This document shows positions 11,595 to 20,724 of a stretch of DNA of 64,000 bases, in pieces (within the stretch, counting starts at the first letter, position 1; every line of letters starts with the position of its first letter). The notes beneath the pieces are model-generated. The model had not been told where the DNA came from. It saw only the letters and a list, made by a program, of their open reading frames with translations, and did not search any database. The position numbers and the translations under genes are program-made. The stretch is taken from contig NC_092033.1 in NCBI RefSeq assembly GCF_042242105.1, positions 1,260,908 to 1,324,907 on the forward strand, in the 5' to 3' direction. This DNA comes from Pempheris klunzingeri (Eukaryota; Chordata; Actinopteri; Acropomatiformes; Pempheridae).

Positions 11595-11610
11595 GGCTCT
11601 TTTAAGAGCC
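11595..11610 (+). promoter_or_regulatory. Histone-type 3' hairpin behind the gag-derived gene
   Basis: GGCTCT-TTTA-AGAGCC, identical to the hairpins of H2A, H3 and H1, with the 'acaac' 5' flank of the H1 hairpins. A 'ggtaaagagcag' downstream element at 11622-11633 fits U7 pairing. Both processing signals sit at histone-like spacing after a non-histone stop codon. Confidence 0.93.
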
Positions 11611-11683
11611 AACTTCCGGCTGGTAAAGAGCAGCACCTGCTGTTTCATGGCATCATGAGCGGCCTTCCCACTGCAGGGCTGGG

Positions 11684-11725
11684 CTGGGCTTTTATTTTGG
11701 AGGATGAGCAGATGGTATTGACCAT
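11684..11725 (+). repeat. H2B downstream block (copy 2)
   Basis: Near-exact repeat of 6287-6325, here behind the gag-derived gene. The sequence further on (about 12360-12490) continues to match the H2B-to-PYD-H1 spacer at about 43870-43740 on the minus strand. The gag-derived gene therefore occupies an H2B-like slot. Confidence 0.75.
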
Positions 11726-11729
11726 AAAA

Positions 11730-12480
11730 TCTTAGTTTTTTAGTGGAATGGAATTTTAAAAATGCACTTATTGTCGAGTTAAAGTTTGTGAATTTTATTG
11801 ATCATTTAATGATTGAGAATTTGTGAATTTTATCTTAAATGGCTGCTCTTCTACTGAAACAGTCCCTGGATAAACCCTGTTAATGGTATATTGAATCAAT
11901 GTGTGTGTGTGTGAATATAACATGCTGTTTTATTCATAGTTTCCAGAAGCCTGTGACTGTACCAGTGAGCAGCACACCTGTGATCTTCACCTGCTCACCC
12001 TGGAATTAACTGGTAGGTACACAAGGTTTTGGATCTGGTCCAATAAACTGGTTTGACTAGTGGCTGTGACCTGATCACAGCAGGGCCACTACTACTACCC
12101 TTTTATACGGCAGTTTAATTATTTGTATTATTTATTTAAAAAGAACTATTTCCCACCTAATAAATGGTAGGTGATGGGCCTTTGGTGGTGATCAGAGTCT
12201 TGGATGTGTCAAAGATTGATTTGACTGCATTAGTATATTTTCTTTTTTTTAACCATTAAAACCACATTTTTGAATCTCACTGCCAGTCCAGTATAAAACC
12301 ATGCAGTCTGTAATGTCAGCATTTTATTTTGAAGGAAAGTAGTGATATTTGACAAATGAAATGCTAATATTACTGATACTGTTTACTTTAGTGCAGGAGA
12401 GATCAATGCTTGATAACTTAAAGTGAATGCATCATCAATATGTAAATTTGAATGACATTTAAAAGGTTGTCATGTTCAGC
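11730..12480. other. Spacer before PYD-H1 gene 1
   Basis: AT-rich. Positions 12360-12480 are homologous to the minus-strand spacer around 43.75-43.87 kb. No gene seen. Confidence 0.55.
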
Positions 12481-12553
12481 CACATTCATATTTCCCCTGA
12501 GGAGGAGGAGCTGCTGTGTTTCCACATGAACCACTATGATGCAACAGGAGTTA

Positions 12554-12565
12554 AGTTTCAGTTTC
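12554..12565 (+). promoter_or_regulatory. ISRE of PYD-H1 gene 1
   Basis: AGTTTCAGTTTC, the reverse complement of GAAACTGAAACT, is a perfect interferon-stimulated response element (GAAANNGAAACT, the IRF/ISGF3 site). It lies about 340 bp before the first of two candidate noncoding first exons. Confidence 0.85.
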
Positions 12566-12699
12566 ATTTCTCCACATTCACAACTTAACTATCAATCTCA
12601 TCACACAAGTATTCATCAATACCGATACCAGCGATGGTATCAATGGATCGATAGTTTTCATAGATCGGCTCACCACTAGTAAAAAACCATAACTTGTAT

Positions 12700-13160
12700 A
12701 TAACCTGTCCAGATCACTGGGATACAGGAGTGTTTAGGGTTTGGCCTGGAGGGATCCACTGCTGATTGGCTCTCTCTCTCTCTCTCTCTACTCAGTCGCT
12801 CACTGCAGCTCATCCTTCATAAACAGGAAGAACCTTTCGTGACATTTTCACTGTTTTATTTCCCCTTTGGACTTCTGGAAGTTGTCTCTGTCGATCGAAG
12901 TGTAAGTCAAAGTTCTTCTGTTCCTGTTACGGCTATATAATCTGTCCAGATCACTGGGATACAGGAGTGTTTAGGGTTTGACCTGGAGGGATCCACTGCT
13001 GATTGAGTAGAAAGAGAGAGAGAGAGAGAGAGGAGCCAGTCGCTCACTGCAGCTCATCCTAATATTTTCACTGTTTTATTTCCCTTTCGGACTTCTGGAA
13101 GTTGTCTCTGTCGATCGAAGTGTAAGTCAAAGTTCTTCTGTTCCTGTTACGGCTTCTGAT
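12700..13160 (+). other. Duplicated noncoding first exon and promoter, PYD-H1 gene 1
   Basis: A segment of about 240 bp occurs twice in tandem (the block 'ctgtccagatcactggga' starts near 12708 and 12947). Each copy holds an inverted CCAAT, a TC- or AG-rich run, the exon-like block 'acttctggaagttgtctctg' and a consensus GTAAGT donor (GT at 12902 and at 13122). Either donor can join the PYD exon. The other PYD-H1 genes have a single such donor. Confidence 0.6.
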
Positions 13161-13719
13161 TTAGTTTCCACAGATGAAAAGAGAGATTAGAGTTGTATCC
13201 AACTTCCTGGAAAAGAAACCACAGTCTACCTGTGATCAGAATATCTGCACAGTTGTTACAACCAACATGTCTTGTTAACGTGTATAATTTATGGGGAAAT
13301 TATGTCTCACTGTTGATTTCTCATCCCGTCAGTGGCAGCAGGACTTTGTTTGATTCATATTTATGTGTCCTATAACACCAGTGGTGCAGTAGTAGATAGT
13401 AGATTGTGTTCACTGTATTTTCTGGAGTATTGTAGATGATTTTTAGATGAGTTTTAAAAATGAAAATATTGTTAGAATACAGCCAAGTCAGACCTGTGCA
13501 ACTAGTTGTACTGTAGTTTTAAAGAGCAGGTACAAGGACAGCAGAGCTAATCAGAGCGGCTGAGTCACTCTGTGAGGAGACTTTAATGTGTGATGAGCTG
13601 GTTTGAACTCAGCAACTATTTCCAGAGCTAAAACCTGCTCTGGTGTCGATCAGAGCTTCTGTTGCTGCTCTGATAGTTTGGTGTCACATTTTTCCTTCTG
13701 GTTTCAGCAGGGAGCCACG

Positions 13720-14959
13720 ATGGGGCCAATGGTGCTTTTAAGAGTTCTCCAGGGTTTAAGAGACGATGAACTCATGGAATTTCAGTGGTATCTGAAGATG
13801 CCTGATGCCCTGGATGACTACCAGCCCATCAACGAGTGCCAGCTGTTGAGGGCACAGAGGTGGGACACGGTGGATCTGATGGTGAAGGCCTACACACTTG
13901 ATGGAGCTCTGAAGGTGACCAAGAAGGTTTTAGAGAAGATAAACAGGAACGATCTGGTGCAGAAGCTGCCAGGCACCAGTTCAGGACCAGCAGGTCAGTC
14001 ACACTTCTGATTTTATTTGTATTTTCAGTCAGAATTGAAAATATAACAATTGTAATATGTAATCTGTCTCAACAAACACAGCGGACAGCACTGAGGTGGA
14101 GATGAGAGATGAAGCTCCAGCAGCCACAACGTCCAGAAACCTTCAGGCTCCACTTTCCAGACAGGAAGCTCCCACCCTTGAGGAGCAGATCATCGCTGCT
14201 GTGGCTGAGTCCAAGGAGCGTAAGGGGCTCTCACAGCCGGCGCTCAAAAAGGTTTTGGCCACCAAAGGAGTGGATGTGGCCAAAAGCAACAAGCACATCA
14301 ACATCGTCATCTTAAAACACATGCGTGATGGGACTCTGACTCAGTCCAAAGGTATCGGGGCCTCCGGCTCCTTCAAGCTGCCCAAGAAGGAGCCCAAAGC
14401 CGCCAAGAAAGATCCCGCTATAGTGAAGAAGCCTGCAGCCATGGAGGCAGCGAAGAAAGCAACGGCTGAGATGATGCTAGCGGCCAAGATGGCTGCAGAG
14501 GCAGTGAAGGCAGCTGCTGCAGCGAAGAAAGCAGCGGCTGAGAAGGCGTCAGTGGCCAAGGTGGCGGTAGCAGTCGGGAAGGTGGCAGCGGCCGAGAAGG
14601 CGGCCGAAAAAGCAGCTGAAGCGAAGGAAGCAGCCGCCAAGAAGGCAGCAGTGGCCAAGACGGCGGCCATGGCAGCAAATAAAGCAATTGCTGAGATGGC
14701 AGCAGTGGCCAAGAAGGCGGAAGCAGCTGAGAAGGTGGCCGCAACGAAGAAAGCAGCGGCTGAGAAGGCGGCTGAGAAGGCAGCAGCGGCCGAGAGGGTG
14801 GCGGCAACAAAGAAAGCAGCAGCCGAGAAGGCGGCAGCAGCCGCAGGGAGACGGCTCTCTCTGCCTTCTACACCCTCCATGTCTTTGTTTGCTGATAATT
14901 TCAAACTTCCCCACCTGCATACTGCTGTTCCTGAACAAGGATTTTATACTGATGATTGA
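13720..14959 (+). CDS. PYD-linker histone H1 fusion protein (gene 1)
   Basis: Two coding exons: 13720-13993 (PYD) and 14082-14959. The donor is CAG|GTCAGT and the acceptor ACACAG|CG, in phase 1, giving 383 aa. Residues about 5-86 form a pyrin domain (LRDDELMEFQWYL, then VDLMVKAY, ALKVTKKVLEKINRNDLVQKL). Residues about 123-195 are an H1 globular winged helix ([37 protein letters not shown]), close to the H1 genes of this cluster. Residues about 196-350 are an Ala/Lys/Glu tail almost free of Pro, followed by a unique end (FADNFKLPHLH...). The start is the ATG just after a 3' splice site (TTTCAGCAG) at 13710. There is no histone hairpin; an AATAAA lies at about 15268. PYDs bind other PYDs such as that of ASC; H1 domains bind DNA. 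Signalling from bound DNA is inference. Confidence 0.88.
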
Positions 14960-15267
14960 AGTTTTTCTGTTTTTCTTTCCTTTACACAACAAGTAAAATT
15001 CTCAGGCTCTTCCAGCAGATTAAATACAAAGAAGAATCATGGTGAGGGAATCCAAAGCAGTGCAGTATAATTAATGTGGTAAATATATATAAATGAACTG
15101 AGATGTAAACTGGCTGTAAAGAGTAAAGATCTTTAAAACATCAGTATCCACAAAAAAGACAAGATTTGAATTTACAGAAAAAATCCATGAATATTAATAT
15201 CTTCATTAGATCTACTTGTAACCAGTAGCACCTGTTGGTCCTCTGCTGCCTCTGATTGGGGCAGGAA

Positions 15268-15275
15268 GCAATAAA
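15268..15275 (+). promoter_or_regulatory. Candidate polyadenylation signal, PYD-H1 gene 1
   Basis: AATAAAG about 310 nt after the stop; the first canonical signal downstream. Not proven to be used. Confidence 0.45.
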
Positions 15276-15552
15276 GCAAGTCAGGTAAGTGGGCAGGTGA
15301 CGATGATTGTGTGAGGCCAGAGAGACACGAGGTCTCAGCTATGATTTGTGTTTGGCCTCACAGTTTTTATGGGGGGGATTGATTTCCTGCTGCGGAGGTG
15401 CCAGTGTAGCAGCTATGTGGTTTTTAAGGATGTTTATTATGTCATTCTGCTTTGGGGGTGTTTAATCAGTTATGTAGTCATTAATTGTGTTTTTACAGTG
15501 ACTCTTCACTGTCTCCTGCTTCCTTTTTGGTTTAATTTGTAGGATTTGTTTC

Positions 15553-15620
15553 AGTTAGTCCGCTCGGCCTTGCAGGGCTCGTAAAGACCTGTTGGTGCAT
15601 CTTATGAGAGCGGACTAACT
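15553..15620. repeat. 68-bp hairpin element (copy 1)
   Basis: Perfect 13-bp inverted repeats AGTTAGTCCGCTC (15553-15565) and GAGCGGACTAACT (15608-15620) enclose a conserved 42-bp core. Copies stand behind PYD-H1 genes 2 and 3, and a half copy stands at about 60885-60910. It may be a tiny MITE or a structured RNA segment. The flanking sequence to about 15850 is also conserved. Confidence 0.7.
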
Positions 15621-15869
15621 TCCTTTCATTTTGTTATAATCATCTGTGAAATGTGCAGTGGCATTTTCACTCCTAGTCTATCAGGTTCGTCTGCAATAGG
15701 TATTAATGGTATATATAATTTGACTCAGTTTGGATGAATAGAATTGTGATGTTATGATCTACACTGTGGATAATAAATAACATTTATGCACCTTCATTCC
15801 TTTGACTCCATTTTATTTAATGCTTGGCCTGTGGGGTCAGGTCCAACAAAATCACTGAATTAGTGATTT

Positions 15870-17150
15870 AGAACATATGTGAAGTACATGTCCAAAATGT
15901 ACCTGTTAGTGTTGGAGTTTTGCTAATTTGCCTGTGACATTCTTGGGTTGCTGCACCGACGACCTTCTGGCCACAGCTCTCAGCAGTCACCTCTGCAATG
16001 AAGGCTTTGAACATGGTCCACTCGAATGTCATGTCCCCAACTTCATCCAGGATGTACGAGAAGCTCTTCCAGAGGTGGGAGTTGAAGACCTCCCCCAGAC
16101 GTTCCCAGCAAATCCTCATGACACGTTTGGGCCTACCGGGTATGTCCAGCAGCCTCCCCCACCATCTGATCCAACTCACCACCAGGTGGTGATCAGTTGA
16201 CCTCTCTTCACCCAAGTATCCAAGACATACGGCCACAGATCTGGTGACACGACCACAAGGTCAATCATTGATCTTTGGCCTAAGGTGGTCTGGTACCATG
16301 TACACTATGTGAACCACCTTATGCTCGAACATGGTGTTGGTTGTGGCCAAACCATGCCTAGCATAGAAGTCCAATAACAAAGCACCACTCTGGTTCAGAT
16401 CAGGCAGGCCGTTCCTCCCAATCACTCCCCTCCAGGTTTCTCCATCATTGCCCACGTGAGTGCTGAAGTCTCCCAGCAGAACTATGGAGTCCCAAGATGG
16501 AACCCCTTCCAGGATCCCATCCAGATCCTCCAAGAAGGCCGGATTGTCAGAATGGCCGTTTAGTGCATACAACAGTCAGAGCCTTCCCCCCCAGCAACCT
16601 GTAGTCGCATGAAGGCGACCCTCTTGTTCACCGGGCAGAACTCCAACATAGCGGTGCTCAGCCGGGGACTTGTGAGTATCCCCACACCCGCCTCTCACCC
16701 TGAGCATCTCCAGAAAAGGAGGGAGTCTGGTTCCAGAGCCGACACTGTGCGTGGAGGAAAAGCCCAACTATATCTAGCTGGTAGCGCTCAGCCTCCCGCA
16801 CCAGCTCCGGCTCCTTCCCCTCCAGAGAGGTGACGTTCCATGTTCCTAGAGCCAGTCTACGATGCCGGGGATCCACATGCCCAGGACCCCGCCTTGGCCT
16901 GTCACCCGGCTCTCCATGCACCCAACCCCTGTAGTGGCCCTTGCAGGTGGTGAGCGCACAGGGTTGCGGTTCCAAGTCATTCCTTCGGACTTGGCCCCGC
17001 TGGGCCCTGTGGATCCAGGCCCAGCCACCAGACGCTCGCCGGTGGGCTCCCCTCCCAGGTCTTGCTCCAGAAGGAGGCCCCGGATTCCCTAACCCGGGCG
17101 AGGGAACATTGTTCTGTGGGTTCTGCTTCATACAGGATTTTTTTAACCAC
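15870..17150 (-). mobile_element. LINE endonuclease relic
   Basis: The minus strand carries, in several frames, pieces of an apurinic-type endonuclease domain: [51 protein letters not shown] and STDHHLVVSWIRW. The order is correct for the N-terminal domain of an RTE/Rex-like fish LINE. There are at least two frame breaks and no reverse transcriptase. It is old, and it sits next to the H3 relic at 17171. Confidence 0.85.
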
Positions 17151-17170
17151 TCTTAGTCTGGCCCTGTTTT

Positions 17171-17293
17171 GTACAGGAGTTTAAATGAACGCAGCTCTTT
17201 AAAAGGATGTTTGTGGCTCTTAAAAGAGCCTTTGTGTTTGTTGTGGTTCCTGTTCTGTGACCCATCACAGGTCGGTGTCCTCGAACAGACCCA
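17171..17293 (-). pseudogene. H3 3'-end relic with intact hairpin
   Basis: The minus strand holds, in order, a short piece of H3 coding sequence (17266-17292, matching the LFEDTNLC codons), H3 3' UTR ('ggaaccacaacaaacac'-like), a perfect GGCTCT-TTTA-AGAGCC hairpin on the minus strand at 17215-17230 and the H3 downstream element (17190-17205). The final ~100 bp of the H3 coding region and everything 5' of the short piece are missing. It sits where unit order predicts an H3 gene, between two PYD-H1 genes. Confidence 0.8.
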
Positions 17294-17635
17294 TCTTTAT
17301 TTTGGTATCTTTTTCAGTTCCAGTAAAACTCATTTAGACTTATTTCAATGACTTTTCTATGTCTGAATAGTCTATATTTAATCAGTCTGCTAAAATTACA
17401 CATGACCACCAGTTACACTTTGAAAAATAACTTAACTAATGCTGGAAATGACTAAATCTCTCTTTCACTTCTATAAATCAGCTACCTGGATATTCTTAAT
17501 GATGCTGAAAGGCCTCTGTTTCAGTGCCGGATCCTCCTCCCTCTGTTTAGTTTGCTGCTCTGACTCCTCGTCCTCTCCGCCATCTTGCAGCCTGCTGTGT
17601 TTCCACATGAACCACTAATGATCTAACAGGAGTTA

Positions 17636-17647
17636 AGTTTCAGTTTC
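17636..17647 (+). promoter_or_regulatory. ISRE of PYD-H1 gene 2
   Basis: AGTTTCAGTTTC, a perfect reverse-orientation ISRE, about 490 bp before the first-exon donor. It is conserved with the surrounding 'tttcatttctccaca' context of the other three genes. Confidence 0.85.
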
Positions 17648-18049
17648 ATTTCTCCACATTCACGACTTCACTATCAATCTCATCACACAAGTATTGATCA
17701 ATACTGATACCAATGATGGTATCAATCGATCGATATTTTTCAGCTCACCACTAGTAACAAAACCATAACTTGTATATAACCTGTCCAGATCACTGGGATA
17801 AAGGAGTGACTAATCGGTGGTGATTTCAGGTTGTCAGAGCCACACCCGTTCCTCCTGATGATGGTGTGTCCACTGCTGATTGGCTCCTCTCTCTCTCTTG
17901 ATCTCTCTTTGTCTATTCAGCCTGCCCAACTTCTATATAATCTGTCCAGATCACTGGGATAAAGGAGTGTTTAGGGTTTGGCCTGGAGGGATCCACTGCT
18001 GATTGGCTCCTCTCTTTCTCTACTCAGTTGCTCACTGCAGCTCGTCCTT

Positions 18050-18137
18050 CATAAACAGGAAGAACCTTTGAACGACATTTTCACTGTTTTATTTCCCTTT
18101 TTGTGGACTTCTGGAAGTCGTCTCTGTTGACCGAAGT
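18050..18137 (+). other. Noncoding first exon, PYD-H1 gene 2
   Basis: An exon-like block homologous to 12850-12901, ending at a GTAAGT donor (GT at 18138). An upstream segment containing 'ctgtccagatcactgggat' is present twice (about 17785 and 17942). Confidence 0.55.
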
Positions 18138-18526
18138 GTAAGTCAAAGTTGTTACGGCTTCTGATTTAGTTTCCACAGATGAAAAGACAGATTAGAGTTG
18201 TAGCCAACTTCCTGGAAAAGAAGCCACAGTTTACCTGTTCAGACCTGTAGACTGTCTGTGATCAGAATATCTGCACAGTTGTTACAACCAGCATGTCTTT
18301 TTAACGTGTATAATTTATGGGGAAATTATGTCTCACCGTTGATTTCACATCCCGTCAGTGGCAGCAGGACTTTGTTTGATTCATATTTATGTGGCCTATA
18401 ACACCAGTGGTGCAGTAGTAGATAGTAGATTGTGTTCACTGTATTTTCTGGAGTCTTGTAGATGATGTTCTTTTCTCTGATAGTTTGGTGTCACATTTTT
18501 CCTTCTGGTTTCAGCAGGGAGCCACG

Positions 18527-19553
18527 ATGGGGTCAGAGGTGCTTTTCAGTTTTCTGCAGGATTTAAGAGATGATGAACTCAGGAAATTCCTGTGGTTTCT
18601 GACGATGTCTGATGCCCTGGATGAGTATGAGACCATCAACGAGCGCCAACTGTTGAGGGAAAATATGTGGGAAACGGTGGATCTGATGGTGAAGGCCTAC
18701 ACACCTGATGGAGCTCTGAAGGTGACCAAGAATATTTTAGAGAAGATGAACAGGAAGGATCTGGTGCAGAAGCTGCCAGGCACCAGTTCAGGACCAGCAG
18801 GTCAGTCACACAACTGATTTTATTTGTATTTTCAGTCAGAATTGAAAATATAACAATTGTAATATGTGATCTGTCTCGACAAACACAGTGGACAGCACTG
18901 AGGTGGAGATAATAGATGAAGCTCCAGCAGCCACAACGTCCAGCAACCTTCGGGCTCCACATCCCAGACAAGAAGCTCCCACCCTCCAGGAGCAGATCAT
19001 CACTGCTGTGGCTGAGTCCAGGGAGCGTTGGGGGCTCTCACAGCCAGCGCTTGAACAGGTTTTGGCCGCCAAAGGAGTGGATGTGGCTACAAGCAACAAC
19101 CACATCAACACGGTCACCTCCAACCTGGTGCATGAAGGGACTCTGACTCAGACCAGTGGCAACGGCATCGTCTTCTTCAAGCTGAATGCGGAAGCAGTTA
19201 AGAAGACGACTGCGGCAGCAAAAACAGCGGCAAGGAAAGCGGCTGCAGCTGAGAAGGCGGCTGCCGCGAAGAGAGAAGCCGCCAAGGAGGCGGCTGTGAA
19301 GGCGGCAGAGGCTGAGGAGGATGCTGCAATGAAGAAAGCAGATGCAGAAGAAGCGGCTGAGGCTGAGACTGTGGCCATGGCAGCCAAGGAAGCAGCCGAC
19401 AAGAAGGCGGAAGTGATCAAGAAGGCGGCAGCGATCAAGAGGGCGACAGCAGCGGTTGAGAAGGCGGAGACAGCGTTCAAGAGGGCGGCAGTAGCAACCC
19501 AGAAGGTGGGAGCAGCCGGAGGGCAATGGTTCTCTCCACCTTTTAACCCTTGA
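18527..19553 (+). CDS. PYD-linker histone H1 fusion protein (gene 2)
   Basis: Coding exons 18527-18800 (PYD) and 18889-19553, phase 1, 312 aa. The PYD reads LFSFLQDLRDDELRKFLWFL ... VDLMVKAY ... ILEKMNRKDLVQKL. The H1 domain (about residues 122-190) has TLQEQIITAVAESRERWG, VDVATSNNHIN and GTLTQT. Its wing is altered (SGNGIVFFKL instead of GASGSFKL). The tail of about 110 residues is Ala/Lys/Glu-rich and ends GGQWFSPPFNP. Shared splice sites and the upstream ISRE make it a paralogue of gene 1. It is the palindrome partner of gene 3 (39265-40277), which differs by a few residues and a small deletion. No histone hairpin follows. Confidence 0.87.
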
Positions 19554-19852
19554 AAAGTGATTTGTTGTGAATTACTTCTTGCAGCCCACCTGCCGTACCT
19601 ACACGGCCCACCAGGGGGCAACAGCCCACACTTTGGGAACCTCTGAGTTCTCCTTGTTTGTTTTGGTTTGATTGTGACAATGCATTTAAAATACTGCAGT
19701 TTCTGAATGAAGGTTTTACACTCCATGAATTAAAGATTATGTTACGTTATTCTGCTTTGGGGGTATTTAATCCGTTTTTTAGTCATTAATTGTGTTTTTA
19801 CAGTGACTCTTCACTGTCTCCTGCTTCCTTTTTGGTTTGTAGGATTTGTTTC

Positions 19853-19920
19853 AGTTAGTCCGCTTGACCTTGCAGGGCTCGTAAAGACCTATTGGTGCAT
19901 CTTATGAGAGCGGACTAACT
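19853..19920. repeat. 68-bp hairpin element (copy 2)
   Basis: 12-bp arms AGTTAGTCCGCT and AGCGGACTAACT with the conserved core, about 300 bp downstream of PYD-H1 gene 2. Confidence 0.7.
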
Positions 19921-19929
19921 TCCTTTCAT

Positions 19930-20290
19930 TTTGTTATAATCATCTGTGAAATGTGCAGTGGCATTTTCACTCCTAGTCTATCAGGTTCGTCTGCAATAGG
20001 TATTAATGGTAAATATAATTTGACTCTGTTTGGAAGAATAGGATTGTGATTTTATCATCTGCACTGTGGATAATAAATATTAACATTTATGCACCTTCAT
20101 TCCTTGTACTCCAGTTTATTTAGTGCTTGGCCTGTGGGATCAAGTCCAACAGAATCACTGAATCACTTGTGATAAGACTGAAGTGAGAAAGATTGATTTC
20201 AAACAGGTTATAAACTGTGTTTGGTGGTTCTAAATATATCAGGAAGGAAGTCTTTTATTGAGGTTTGCTTCTTTCTTTCCCTCTGCCAGC
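19930..20290. other. Spacer with repeat-derived sequence
   Basis: Continuation of the conserved block that follows the hairpin element, shared with about 15620-15850 and 38890-39140. No gene seen. Confidence 0.55.
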
Positions 20291-20720
20291 GAGGCTAACC
20301 TGTCCAGATCACTAGGATAAAGTAGTGATCGATGGTGTTTTCAGGTCGTCAGAGACACACCTGTTCCTCCTGATGACGGGGAATCACCTGAGCAGGTGAT
20401 CTGTGAAGATCTGATTCAGGACTTTTTTAGGACAAACAGCATTATTACAACAGCAGTAAGAGAGGAGACACATTTAGACTGATCTAGAAATCTTTCTCAG
20501 CTTGAAGGAGGTGAATTCATCAAGAGTCCAGTGGAGAATTTAAAGTGCCAGAGTGTTTAGAGAAGATGAACAGGAAGGATCTGGTGCAGAAGCTTCCAGG
20601 CACCAGTTCAGGACCAGCAGGTCAGTCACACTAACTTTCAGTCAAAATTAAAACTATAACAAATGTAATATGTGATCTGTCTCGACAAACAGTGAACAGC
20701 ACTGAGGTGGAGATGACAGG
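20290..20720 (+). pseudogene. Truncated PYD-H1 locus
   Basis: Positions 20300-20385 match the PYD-H1 promoter segment ('ctgtccagatcact...'). Positions 20555-20628 match the last part of the PYD exon (EKMNRKDLVQKLPGTSSGPA) up to its GTCAGT donor. Then come the short intron and the first bases of the H1 exon, ending near 20718. The PYD core and the H1 domain are absent. The mirror copy lies at about 38351-38770. Confidence 0.75.
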
Positions 20721-20724
20721 CTCA

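Noticed and set aside
14341-14904. Antisense frames over the PYD-H1 tails (also in genes 2-4)
   Set aside because: Ala/Ser/Phe repeats mirror the Ala/Lys/Glu tail; no independent support.
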